A DNA stretch of 64,000 nucleotides, from assembly GCF_026151205.1 (NCBI RefSeq), contig NC_087074.1, forward strand, positions 20,676,765 to 20,740,764. Reading direction: 5' to 3'. This document shows, one piece after another, positions 51,601 to 61,672 of this stretch. The notes under the pieces are model-generated. The model did no database searches. It saw nothing but the letters and a program-made list of their open reading frames with translations, and was not told the origin of the DNA. Position 1 is the stretch's first letter. The number at the start of each line of letters is the position of its first letter. A program made the translations under genes and the position numbers. The stretch is from Bolinopsis microptera (Eukaryota > Ctenophora > Tentaculata > Lobata > Bolinopsidae).

Positions 51601-52119
51601 AAACATGCCACTTGTGCACGAGCCAGACCTTATACAAAACAGAGGTTAGGAGCTGCTTTTTTCGAAAAAGAGCACACCAAGCCCATTTTTAATCGACTAA
51701 AATTGCTTACTGTTCAAAACTTGTACAAATACCACTGTATATCTGAGATATTTCGAATTATGAAATTTCGCACTCCATACTCGTTGTATTGTACTATAGA
51801 CTCATCAAAACGTGATACAAGCAATGTCATAATCCTCCCAAGAAAAACCAACACTTTTCTTTATATAGCCTCCAAATTGTGGAATAGCATACATAAACGG
51901 ATTCTAAATGAGAATGGGGAAATCCTCACTACTTCTGTAGCTTTGGTTAAATTACGCTGTAAAAGTATCATCCTGGGATCTCAATCCATCAACAATAATA
52001 ACACCTGGACTTACCACAACTTTCACATCGCCCCTCACTCAATCACAGACCAAACCATTTCATCACTCACTCACCAAATTGCCGACCCAATATCTATTGA
52101 AGTGGCGAAAATTTTCTAG
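48616..52119 (+). CDS. LINE ORF2: zinc finger, endonuclease, reverse transcriptase
   Basis: 1,167 residues. An N-terminal Cys/His-rich finger of PHD/treble-clef type (CENCICCSKP, INCNKCDCIIHKRC, YCSNC; residues 5-56). APE-type endonuclease: IGLAETNI (Glu), VGVVYRSPS, ILGDFNVNI (Asp/Asn), CIDNIHT and SASHHQPIF (the usual SDH is SHH, so Asp is replaced). Reverse transcriptase: KVTPIHKKDN, NYRPVSILP, NEQFGFRKGHST, GIFIDLSKAFDTLDH, GVPQGSILGPLLFLLYMND and FVLYADDTNIF (catalytic YADD). Two CARxRPY segments flank the region KFLGVVIDEKLSW. Translation probably by termination-reinitiation at ATGA. Confidence 0.93.
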   Translation: MNRTNICENCICCSKPIRAGHPFINCNKCDCIIHKRCKTQENIATFREKTYCSNCIQNHDIIRYNPFYQAPHFSNNELLDNEPHDYIDSIGTISKTLENCQSYSTKNFNNLIKQIPQTTSKRILSHYFRNIDGNGTNFDKLALELACIDHKFSVIGLAETNIDPCNSQLYQIKDYTSCYQKRFVSNKTQQVKSKGSGVSLYIHNSFNFSVIEKLSVCTEQFESLFVTISNAPEPVTVGVVYRSPSNPLANFNAQYKEVLTALKGHKAYILGDFNVNITNLSGPDEDIFEEVIYSHGFTPTISIPTHQMPHCSKTCIDNIHTNDIHSSTISGVIQDSASHHQPIFCLQVMNSDTSSEQNKSPEKTTIYYNYSNANLDKLCEEIENDIDTFYHRCDSFESFMDLFQEKIDISCKLASPKTTKRNNITNPWITNGLINSVEKKARLYFEWKKTKTLLIPDGDLERHNVYKDYSKYLKIAIKTAKTRYYAEKFEKNSHNSKKTWQIINELRGKKKNQLKDDFIIDGTRVICRRTIANKFNSYFTSLASNLNEKVLSENQLSIQPMQSFVEFMSKSVNSSIHLEETHPEEILEIIQEFVNGKASDIPIAVIKKPAHLLSNILANLYNTCIQKGTFPSIFKIGKVTPIHKKDNKENIENYRPVSILPIFGKIFEKIIYKRLYTFFTANDILSNEQFGFRKGHSTSHALHKSVHSITTSTSSGNHVLGIFIDLSKAFDTLDHGILLRKLENYGVRGLALGLLKSYLSDRSQYVSFLNTTSETMNVKYGVPQGSILGPLLFLLYMNDIINCYKGDECKFVLYADDTNIFITGPSKEATYLKANKVLDFVCKFMRSNLLHINMSKCCYIHFLPAYESDETCARVRPYANEHDKSQGIFINGHKIVKVSNTKFLGVVIDEKLSWGPHIEYLRKKIRSTTGALNRIKHSVPGEHYQKIYSALLESHLAYGISVWGSALKDQPNDKLFITQKRCIRILFGDLNAYLDKHATCARARPYTKQRLGAAFFEKEHTKPIFNRLKLLTVQNLYKYHCISEIFRIMKFRTPYSLYCTIDSSKRDTSNVIILPRKTNTFLYIASKLWNSIHKRILNENGEILTTSVALVKLRCKSIILGSQSINNNNTWTYHNFHIAPHSITDQTISSLTHQIADPISIEVAKIF

Positions 52120-52294
52120 ACAAATGATATTTCGATATTATTGCTGCAGCAGATACAAATACCAACATTATTATATTCCCAAACGTTTGAACCTTTAAAT
52201 TAACTAGGAAAGTCAATCCTCAACTTGACTTTTACTGTTTTAAACAGATATGATGATATTAACTTAATTTATTATTATTATTATTATTTATTTT

Positions 52295-52639
52295 TTTTTT
52301 ACATACTCCTTCTTAGTGTGGTGACTTGGGGTCCATAAATATAACAATACAAGCTGATAAACCAAAAAGAACAACTGGGGTAGGTAGGTAGCCCTGGTGG
52401 GTGCGTAAACTTTACGGTCTGCTCTCTCCAAGATCAGCCTGCTTCTCCATTTTACCGTGAAGCCTAATTTCTAGTTTTTATAAAATATACAATGCAAGTG
52501 CAGGTTTACTAATCTTAATCTACTTAACAACTCAATAGCCCAAGTCACCATACCCGTAGTATATTCCATGGTAATAGAAGAGCTTTAAAGTTTTTCAAAT
52601 TGTTGCTATAATTGATTTAAATAAAAATTTGTTGTTTTC
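52295..52639. other. segment between the two LINEs, unassigned
   Basis: About 340 bp between the (ATT)n tail of the inserted LINE and the resumed CR1-like ORF2. On the - strand it ends in a short A run (52,291-52,302), so it could be a small retroposed element; it contains GGTGACTTGGG twice in inverted form. Alternatively it is the true 3'UTR of the inserted LINE. Confidence 0.35.
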
Positions 52640-54315
52640 TTGAAAAATTTGTTGTTTTCTTGATAAGCTAGCGATTTCAACAACTTCGGATGAACACCAT
52701 CCGGACCAGAACTCTTAAAAATGTTAAGCTTTAAAAGTTGCTTTTTTATATCAGAACTGCTGACTTCCATATCATCAATATCATCAATACTCTCATTGTC
52801 AGGTCTTAAATTCTCAGTTTTAGGGAGAGGGCCAGGTGGTTCACGCACAAAAACAGAGCTAAAGGCACTTGCGAGTACCTCAGCTGACTCAGTCGAACTA
52901 TCTGTGCGTGTACCATCTCCTCTATCTAAAGAAACCACACTAGACTTAACTTGACGTTTATTTCGTAAATAAGAGTAAAAAGACTTACAATTCTGCTTCA
53001 GATTAGATGTAATTTTCTTTTCATAATTAACTTTAGCTTTAATTTCTGCTACTTCATAAGTATGTTGTTTGCTACTTGCATAACTAAAATTAACATCAGA
53101 TGGATTAATATCAAACTCAGCCCATGCTTTATCTTTGTTTTTTCTCATTCGTTTAAGTGCAGATGTACTCCATGGCAACTTGACAGGTCTGTTGTCGAGA
53201 TAAACCGAAGCAGTCGGAACAGCAGCAGCAACAGTCTCCAGTTTACCATGTAATTCAGCCCACATATCTTGAACATCATTGGTAGAACTATAATCCCAGT
53301 CGATATTTTTCAAACTAAAATTTAATAACTCTTCAGAGGAAATCTTACCCCATATAGGTTTGATAATCTTCTCTTTTAAACATTTGCTAGTATCCGGCGA
53401 AACAACTAGTTCGACAAGTATCCCAACATGATCACTCTTACCAAGCGGAGAAACGATCTTACAACCGTTGACAAGAGCATCATTTGTATACAGGACCTGA
53501 TCAAGAAGACTCTCCTGGAGAGTATCCTTCACAAGCCGTCTTCTAGTTGTCTCGTTGGTGAAATACCAAGTTAAACCACTGTCATTGAAAACATCCATGA
53601 ATTTCTGTTGAGTAACTAAAAACTGGTTCTTGCTAACAATATTACTATTTATGCTACCAGTTTCCCATAAAACATTTGGTAAATTAAAATCTCCTAAAAG
53701 GAGTGTTTCAAAATCATTCCTTTCACTACAGATGCTCTTGATACAAGATATTAACGCATTATTCTGTTCTAAATTCAATGAAGTGGATCTGTAAATACAA
53801 CAAATACTAATCAGTCCACCTGATGTGTTGATATTAACAGCTAAAGAATCCGGTGCCTTTAAAAAAGAGTTCACTAATGAAGCATTACAACAGTTTTTAA
53901 CATAAATTATAGAGCCCCCTCCACCACTTATACTGCCAGTGGAATTGTCAATTCTAAAATCTCTATCTTTTCTAAACATACTAAATCCTTCAATATAAAT
54001 TTCGGCATCTAATATATCACTACTAAAATGAGTTTCTGTTACACAAATTACCTCAATAGATTTATACATTGATAAAATACATTTTAGTTCATCAATTTTA
54101 TTAAATAGGCCGTTAGCATTGGTATAAAAAATATTTAACGGCTGGGCACTGCGGCCTCCGCTTTGTCCTCTGTCTTCTCTGGCTCTCTTTTCTTTGCTTC
54201 CTCCTTCGTCTTCTCTGTCTCTCTTTTCTTCGCTTCCTCCTGCCTCTTCTTCCTCTCCTTTCTGGCTAAAAAACGAATATCTCTGTCTGCCTTGCAGAGG
54301 TCCAAGTTGATCCAA
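52640..54315 (-). CDS. CR1-like ORF2, proximal half (endonuclease and start of RT)
   Basis: The protein homology starts near NIFYTNANGLFNKIDEL (about 54,160) and runs through an APE-type endonuclease: VTETHF (metal-binding Glu), CCIYRSTS, LLLGDFNLPNVLW (Asp/Asn), KSDHVGI (Ser-Asp-His). A linker with YSYLRNKR follows, and then the RT start SSGPDGVHPKLLKSLAYQ. After that the frame enters the junction with the inserted LINE (an approximately 20-bp duplicated CAAGAAAACAACAAATTTTT) and stops at 52,606. No clear ATG: it overlaps ORF1 in another frame, so translation would need reinitiation or frameshift. Confidence 0.88.
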
Positions 54316-55112
54316 TAAGTTGACTCTTTCCAGCCCTTACCATGGTCAGCGTAGAAATTTACTGACTCTTCATCTCGTGTCTGGATGATGAGCGGGCGAC
54401 GGTGATCTGGCTTGTCAGCATCAAGCTTGCCAGAGCGATGGCAACTTATCATGTCGTCCTTCTTAATCTTTAGGGTCTCCCTGCAGAACTTGGAGTCGTC
54501 CTCCTGGCGTTGCTTAGAGGTAGTCTTTTTGCTCTCTGGAACCTTGAGCACACACAGATTGAGTTTTCGTTTGTTTCGCTCAAATGTATCAGTGTGCATC
54601 TTCATTTGCACTTCCGAAATAACAGTTTCAGAAGCTTGTTCACGACTCATGTCATCGAGAACCTTCTTCTGGGTTTGTGCTGTTACCTCAGAATAGAGAC
54701 GAACAGCTTTATCAACTGTTTTCTCTGCGCTTCCTTTAATAGCTTCCTTAATCGAGTTAGTCAGGGCTGGGGTCAAATGTTGGAGTTCCTCTTTAATAAT
54801 AGCCCTGACAGCCCCGTTTTCCTTAGTGTCAGCTGAGGTATGAGGCGCCACAAAACAGTATGGGCACTTCCAGTTTGTTAAATTCAGTAACATCTCGTTT
54901 TCAAGTCCAGATAAACCAACACAACTCAGGTGCCAAAATAATTGGCAAGCTTCACATTCAACTGATAGTTCTTCTGACATGTAAACATCACATTGGCAGT
55001 ATTTTTCCTCTGGCACTGGGACATTATCAGAAGATGAATCCTTAGGGGGACTCGTCTTGACTCCACGTTTTTTTCGTATCGACACCCTCTCGGGTACATT
55101 GCTACTTGCCAT
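54135..55112 (-). CDS. CR1-like ORF1 with PHD finger
   Basis: 325 residues from ATG at 55,112 (MASSNVPERVSIRKKRG). Residues about 37-92 form a PHD-type zinc finger: CQC, CEACQLFWH, LSC, NWKCPYC, i.e. C4-H-C3 spacing. Next come helical segments (KEELQHLTPALTNSIKEAI), a region with RKLNLCVLKVPE and CHRSGK, VNLDLCKADRDIRFLARKER, and a highly charged Lys/Glu tail, as in LINE ORF1 proteins with RRM-like cores. PHD fingers in CR1/L2-type ORF1 are known; the target here is unknown. It overlaps ORF2 by about 180 bp. Confidence 0.82.
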   Translation of the reverse strand: MASSNVPERVSIRKKRGVKTSPPKDSSSDNVPVPEEKYCQCDVYMSEELSVECEACQLFWHLSCVGLSGLENEMLLNLTNWKCPYCFVAPHTSADTKENGAVRAIIKEELQHLTPALTNSIKEAIKGSAEKTVDKAVRLYSEVTAQTQKKVLDDMSREQASETVISEVQMKMHTDTFERNKRKLNLCVLKVPESKKTTSKQRQEDDSKFCRETLKIKKDDMISCHRSGKLDADKPDHRRPLIIQTRDEESVNFYADHGKGWKESTYWINLDLCKADRDIRFLARKERKKRQEEAKKRETEKTKEEAKKREPEKTEDKAEAAVPSR

Positions 55113-55165
55113 CCCTGAACTCAAATTATTTGTTATATAGTAGTGTTGAAAGTATTAAAACTGAG

Positions 55166-56895
55166 TGATATTTAATAAATGATTAAAAGAAGCAATTTTA
55201 AAGTTGCCATAGTAAAGCCTTTAGGTCCAAAAATATACCCATTATGCTCAGTTAAAAACAACTCTAAATCAGTAAGCTGTCACTCTATTAATGCACCACA
55301 CCGCTTCCTCCACTGCACTAAAAGTTATACAATAAATTCTACAATCCTAATTTTGTATCGTGATGGAGACCGGTGTCCATACAAAACATTTACTAGGTTG
55401 CCGTTTGGTGTGAGCAATAGCGAACAGCACGCACACCCCTTTGCCCCGTCAACCTATATCTAATCTATTTAAAGAGTGACAACCATACTACACATTGAAT
55501 TAGGATTCCTTTAAATATCAAATTGATTTATTGTAAACTTGTTTACTCTGTAATAAATGGCATAAAATTGAATTTTTGTTTAACTGAATTTTTTGTTTAA
55601 CTGATTACTTTTTGCTCATCAACTTCACTCCTTATCTCTTTAATCGCTGCCGTGACTTTACTGGGCCGCGCTCAGCCTGTCATTCCGCCTAATCTCTATT
55701 CGGTTGTGTTTATGAACATAATAGCCTGAGGTCCCCAGGTAACCGTGACTAGGTCGTCTTCTCTTTGGCTTCCTGTAACATCAATTAAGGGCTAGTGGTG
55801 GTGTTTGTCGTACGTTTCGCAGTTGCGAATGCCGGTCCATCGAGGAACATCTTTTTACTTTGCTTTGTTTTTTAAAAATTATAAAGTATGATTAGTCGGA
55901 TATAATAATGGGTTCAAACAGTTCCCGAAACGAAAAAGCAATCATTTGATTTTTGTTTCGGCGACTGAATCGTCGATGGGCCGGCAAATATTTGTTGTCG
56001 AGTAGTGTTGAATACTCATATTAACATGATTATTGATTTAATTTAGGAATTGCTGCCGAAAAGATTCCGCGCGCGTTCAGCGTACGGCTTTTCGTTTTTG
56101 ATTTTACAAAGCAACTTTTAATGATTATTAATGGAATTATCGGATATTTATAATTCAATATGTATTGATTCTTCTGTGGAAAATAAAAATTGTATTTTAC
56201 TTTAAAAAATTGTATTTTACTTAATACAAATTTATGATTGAGATAAATTTTCGAGCAGTATATATGATATAGTAAAAAGCGTATTTTATCGATTGACGAT
56301 GCGAAGCAAGAATGCTAGTTTGCGCGGCGCGGCGAAGTCCTCCAAGAGCATATCTAATTTTTACGAGTTTATTATCTGATGTTTATGTTTAAGTATGTTT
56401 ATTATGATATTGTAGCGCGATGCACTACTGGGTCGCGCGCGCATCAAATAATGCTTCTCGCAACCACATCATCTTCTTAAGCAGATCGGCGAGATGCGAA
56501 GGATTGACATCGTCAATCAAATTATGATATTATTATTCATTGTAATATGGCAATAAAATTTAAATTTTGTTTTACTTAAATTTAAATTTTTTTTTAAATA
56601 AGGCACGATAAAGGCACAATAAAGGTTTTATGTTAACACAAAGTTTTTTTAGACCATACTCTGAGACATGAAGTTGGTCTTCCTTTTGACCATTGTTAAT
56701 GGTCTGGCCCGACCCGTAGCACTTGCCATCGGGCCATTTGAGAAGAAAGCGGCGCGCGCTACTTCGAAGAAATTTAGACGAGTAACATCCGTCAATCTTC
56801 CTTCAGTGGGTTAGGAGAGTCTTGGGGTGGCCCGGCAGCAGAGATGGCACGGCCGGAAACGTTTCCAGTGTTGTTTACAGTGAAGAGGGGCCGGT
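55166..56895. other. non-genic stretch
   Basis: No gene supported. It contains a diverged inverted motif pair (ATGCCGGTCCATCGAGGAAC near 55,829 and ATCGTCGATGGGCCGGC near 55,968) related to a motif in the large inverted repeat, and GC-rich spots such as GCGCGGCGCGGCG near 56,321 and GGGCCGCGCTC near 55,661. Confidence 0.4.
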
Positions 56896-56974
56896 ACCCA
56901 ATTTGTCTCCACTAAAAGAGAACTAAATGACTTATTAAGTCACTTAGTTTTCTTTTAGTGGAGACAAATTGGGT
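56896..56974. repeat. 79-bp near-perfect palindrome
   Basis: ACCCAATTTGTCTCCACTAA at the left end is the complement of TTAGTGGAGACAAATTGGGT at the right, and pairing continues to a centre near 56,935 with about four mismatches and no loop. Confidence 0.93.
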
Positions 56975-57163
56975 GATTTCCGAAACAAATTGTTTTGTTA
57001 GATCACTTAATGGGCCAGGAGTTGGAGTGGGCAGGGAGACGACGATCTTAGCACTGGAGCTAGAGAGGAGTGTGTCAATGGCTTTTTTTGCATCCTCGAC
57101 TGCTTTATTGTCTGTGATTTCTAACTGGTTGTTAGTTATGACGGACTTAAATGTATGGGTCAA
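56912..57163 (-). pseudogene. possible retroelement ORF1 fragment (SGNH-like)
   Basis: An 83-residue frame with AVEDAKKAIDTLLSSSSAKI, VVSLPTPTPG and LTKQFVSEITQF. The K-I-V-V-S-L-P-T-P pattern resembles the strand-and-loop part of SGNH-type domains in LINE ORF1 proteins, but no catalytic block is included. Its 3' end runs into the palindrome. Assignment is tentative. Confidence 0.3.
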
Positions 57164-57174
57164 CTACTGAAACT

Positions 57175-57947
57175 GTATTGTTTACTATCTTATTCATTAT
57201 ACTGGACATGAGATGACGAAGTATCTTAAGCAGCACTTTATACCTCCACTTAGAACTTGATTAGTCACGAACAATAGAATCATAAAAAACCAATACAATA
57301 AAACATCTTGATCAATAAATGCCTAGCAGCACCAGACAGCGGCCGTGTACCTTTTTCGACTCCACGGAGTCCCTGATGGACTTTTGTTTACTTTTGTTAA
57401 TAATCGGACCAACCTTTCTTTCTCGAAACATGTATCCTATTGTATTTCATTATTGTATTAAGATGTGAAGATATACTAAATATTACAACGAAATAGAGGT
57501 ATACCAAATTGGCCCTTGATATTAACTATAACCGTGTTGATGGTTTTAAATTTTGTATGTTGTAAGTATTTTAGTTTGTGAAGCGTTTACTCCTCCCCCT
57601 CAGCAAGACAGTTAGATTGTAGATTAATCTTACTATGTATAAAGCGAGACGATATATATATATATTTATCCGTGCCATTTTACTGACACCACGGCATCAA
57701 CTTTAACACGACTTTCTGCAAAAACCGTAAAATATATACAACTGAAACTTTTTGACTGGGTCAAATGCTTTAATGGCCTTCAAATCAGCATGAAAAAATA
57801 AAAAATTGGCCAAGAAATAGGAGTTTTAAAACCCAAAATTTGGACCCCCAAGTGGTGTCAAAAACGCGAATTAAATAGGTAATAATTGTTTTAGTCTCTT
57901 GAGTCTTGACACCACTTAAGGGTTAGACGGGTTCCTGCTAGTGATAA
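57175..57947. other. unique sequence left of the large inverted repeat
   Basis: No gene. It may belong to the inverted repeat arm, since the matching right arm beyond 64,000 lies outside the window. Confidence 0.4.
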
Positions 57948-59627
57948 TAATTGTCAAATGACGTTATATATTATATAACAGTTATAAATGTTCAATAGTT
58001 GTAGAGCGATTTCAAGAGTAGTGGTCCACAGGGGTCCGAAAAAGCCGTACAGGCACTTGGGTCCTTATCCTTGTCACTAATCTCAATTGGATTCGGTTTA
58101 CACAAAACATGAACATTTAGACGTACACATTGACACGATATTTATTAGAAAGCCGCGCCGCATAAGAACGGATGCGTGCAGGGGCTGGAGTACGCTTGTA
58201 TGTAGATTAATGAAATGTTGCATTGTAAATATTTAGAATTGACGATATATTATGATCTAATAGTAAATTTTACAAAGCTGGCTTTGGATTTAGGTAAGAT
58301 TATAATTTATTTAAAAAAACCACGGATAGTTTTAAATTTATTTCTATTTGTCGTATAATCATATTAAACAAGTTAATCCTGTTAACTTAAAAGTTATTCT
58401 TAAAAATTTTAAAATTAAGAAGATTGCTCTATGACTTAAAATTTAAAATTTAGCAAAAGATATCTAATTTTTAAATAGTTGGTTACAGTTTATGACAGTA
58501 CTGGCATGACCAATTTTATTGTGGCTGGTAAAAGGACCCAGTTGCCTGTAAGGGCTTTACCGAACCCCTGGTGACCACAATGTGATAGGATCAGGCCAGA
58601 TGTTTCTATGTAGAGCAATTTATTTATTTCGGAGCTATGGTTACGTGGTATAGCTGGTGGTCATGTTTAAAGGTCAGTTTATCCTTGTGTGCTAATTATC
58701 CATCCAGATGCTTAGTGATGTGAGTAAATCATGCCCTTCTACGATATATAACGTTTAACTATAAATTTGTTTTTACCACAGAAACTGTGGCACTCAGGTC
58801 AAGAATTAAAAATTACTCTTATTGATAGTTAAAGCGTGTTTTTTCCCCAGCACTACTACACAACAAAAACCTGTCGGCCCACCGAGGAAACACGGTCGCA
58901 GAACAAAGAGCCCAATTGTGCTCCTCTATTCTGCGATCGTGTGTATTTACTATAAACTAGCTAAATGCAGTAAGTAAAATTTTCTGGAATCATTAAAGTC
59001 GTTTGATTAGTTTATATTGTGTCAAAGTAATGTCACTGGTGCGATCACATAGGTGAAAATTATACCACCGCTAATTCGCAAAGTTTTGTATTGTATGGGG
59101 TTAATATTTCGAAAAAAGGCACGCGCTGCTTAGAAAAAATGTAAACATGCACTATCTGACAAATTAACAACGATCTTATTATATGGTGTTGGTATCGGTA
59201 ATTTCTGGACTCCCCTCTTGAAATTGTTGTTTTCTTGTGGTTGTTTTTTTTCACATAGAATAACTCATTTTGTTTTTATATTAGTAGGTGGTCCATAAAA
59301 ACAGGAATGGTACAGTAAATAAATCTTCGTTAAGTTGGCATACCTTCTATCCAAGGTCATTAAGTTTAGCACATTATAAATGATAATGGAGGATTGAGAT
59401 TTGAAGTTCCCAAAAGGTTTATTATCTATCCCTTCTAACTGTGGTAATCCGTCGTAATCTGTCTGCCCATAGCGCAATTGATCTGGTTTGTATTCCATTT
59501 TCGAAGATCATCTTTGTCTTGTCTAATACTTTCGTTGTTCACTTTACAGTTACTCTAACAGCCGATCAATTTTGTGCCTTTTTTTTCAGTTTGAGTATGT
59601 GACCTATTACATAAAAAAGTGTATTTC
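57948..59627 (+). repeat. large inverted repeat, left arm
   Basis: 1.7 kb arm. It includes a smaller internal palindrome (CACGGTCGCAGAAC ... TTCTGCGATCGTGTG, about 58,889-58,942). A 64-codon frame on the - strand (59,060-59,254) is repeated in the right arm; no domain is seen, so it is not called as a gene. Confidence 0.92.
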
Positions 59628-61672
59628 TTTTTTTTTAAAATAAAAAAAAAAAACAAATATTTATTTTACGCACAATCAAGGGGGGGGTTGGGGGGGGGTG
59701 CACGTCCGTCTATGTCGCTTGTCATCATAGAAGCCAAAAAGGACAGGAATAGGCGGAATAGGCGGGGGACATAGCGGACTTAGGCGGATCATAGGCGGAC
59801 ATGGCGGGACATAGACGGACATTAGGCGGACATAGACGAACATAGGGGACATTAATGGACACCTAAATTGCTAAATTAAAATGTTCAATTTTGCTGTAAT
59901 AGGGGGGATCTTGTTTTTTGTTTCGTTCGTTACCCAATTATTTTCACAAACGGACCCAAAAATAGAGCGGACAAAAACGGGACAAAAAGGGACAAAAAGG
60001 ACAAAAAGGGATATAACATTTATATGCTTCCTCCTCCTACTCTTCATCCTTCCTCCCCGGGGTCTCCGGAACTCCTCAGTCCTCTGCCGCCGTCCCTCCA
60101 TCATCAGTCCTTCTCCCTACTACTCCTCCTCAGCTCCCGGACCGCTTTCAGGCTCAGCAATGAAAGTGATAAACAGCGAGGGCTCTCTCAATGCAGTTAA
60201 ATACTCAGGGAAAACAAAAGTACCACTCCTGGGCAGCCTGGGCAGCACCAGGGGCGACCAGGGGGTCCCAGCCCGGCAGGGTCTCTTACATGAAGAATGA
60301 AAAATCCAAGGGAACCCCCCCCCCAGTAACAACAGAACAACCCCCATAGCCGCAGGGCCCTGGGGGAACATGTTTGTTTCACTTCCACTACCCTATCCAA
60401 ACAAAACATGTCCTTCTCCTCCCCCACCCGTCCAGAGGCGTTGGGGGCCCAGTCCCAGGGAGACCTCTCACTGTCCTCTGTGGGGAGTTTCTACATCTCT
60501 GGGGTCCTAACGCCCAAGGACCTCTCTTACATCCAGGACCACTCAGGGCCTCTTCCTCCTCGTCCTCACGCCGTCCTCCCCCTAGAGGTCACCTTCCTCC
60601 TCTCCTAAGGACCCCAGGCCCATCCCAGATAAAAAAAAAAAAAGGATAGGAAGATCTAAGAGGAAAGAGAGGATCTATGGAAGAGAGAGTAGGAGGGAAG
60701 AAAAAAAAAAGAAAAAAAGAGGGAAAGGAGGGAAAGAGGACTGAGGAAGGACAAGGCGGGAAGCGAGGAGAAGAAGATCAGGATAAATAAAAAAAAGAGT
60801 AAGAAAAAAAAAAACGGCCCCCCCCCAAAATAAGACCCCCTACCCCACCACCCCCCCTCCTCCCATATGGAGAGGTGTGGAGGAAGATGTAGTTTGGAGG
60901 AGGAGAAGGTAAGGATTAGATTATTGAGGCATGATGAGCGCAGTGCATTTAAGCAAAAACCAAAAGTTTTGTTGAGGGAATAGAAGTAGATTGAATCATG
61001 TCTTGAATTATTTGAAGATTCGATCACTGAAAAGTAGTGATTACCATGTGTAACATAAACAAAGTTATAGACTGTAGAAATATATCCATCTTGGTGAAAC
61101 GTAAGGTAGGTTAGATTAGAGAAAGAAAGTAAGGTAGGGTTAGAGAAAGAGAATAAGATGGTAACCAACCTGTATTTTGTTGATGGGAACTAGAAGTAGC
61201 CAGCTCTGAATCATGTCTTGAATTATTTGAAGATTCGACCACTGAAAAGTAGTGATTACCATGTGTAACATAAACAAAGTTATAAAATGTAGAAGTATAT
61301 CCATAGATATGTAATTTAGTGTTGGTTGTGCTACTTTAAGAAGGTTCGATATCTCCAGACATTACTCCAGTCTCTAACCTGTTTGGTCTAGCTGAAGGGT
61401 TAATGGAACTGTTTCTTCAGTCATTATCTCTTTGTAGTTCGGGATTCTTTTAACACATTCTAGAAATTTGTATGTCAGTTTAATGATTCAAAAACCATTC
61501 CTTCATTTGTTTAATTGGTTAACAAGAAGAGTTTTACAGCTTGGCTTGCTACTTTAGATTCTCCTTTCTCTAATTTATTGTCTTGATTGATCCAACTTGT
61601 ACAAATATTACAAATATATTGAATTTATTTTCCGATATTCACTTTCAACAAGTACACTTGACAGTTCAAACA
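59628..61672. other. centre of the large inverted repeat, low complexity
   Basis: Contains short degenerate AGGCGGACATAG repeats (about 59,750-59,850), C-rich and Pro-coding sequence (60,040-60,620), a purine-rich tract (60,630-60,800), and a direct repeat of about 100 bp (60,992-61,091 and 61,208-61,307, starting GAATCATGTCTTGAATTATT). Open frames here have biased composition and no recognised domain. Confidence 0.6.

Larger units (their letters stand above)
46545..52294 (+). mobile_element. LINE with AlkB-SGNH ORF1, inserted into the CR1-like element
   Basis: A 5.7 kb element: short 5'UTR, ORF1, ORF2 overlapping by 4 bp, short 3'UTR ending in (ATT)n at 52,268-52,290. Both ORFs are open and complete, so the copy looks young and possibly active. 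ORF2 resembles marine-invertebrate CR1-superfamily (Crack/Daphne-type) proteins by its CARxRPY repeats; the clade call is from memory of the motif. The first 41 bp (46,545-46,585) are identical to the 5' end of the host CR1-like element read in its own direction (55,160-55,120). Confidence 0.88.
44787..55165 (-). mobile_element. CR1-like LINE, split in two by a second LINE
   Basis: On the - strand the element starts near 55,160 (5'UTR, ORF1 with a PHD finger, ORF2 endonuclease) and breaks off at about 52,640; its reverse transcriptase half resumes at about 46,540 and ends in a (ACTTT)n tail at 44,790-44,820. The break falls just after SGPDGVHPKLLKSLAYQ, and the distal half starts NNFVEALTKLFQKC, which is the contiguous order in CR1 reverse transcriptases. 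AACAACAA(A)TTT occurs at both break edges, consistent with a target-site duplication of the inserted element. Confidence 0.85.

Noticed and set aside
59871-60649. Proline/arginine-rich frames in the centre of the inverted repeat as a collagen-like or structural protein
   Set aside because: Composition follows C-rich and purine-rich tracts, several frames are open in parallel, and there is no regular Gly-X-Y pattern.
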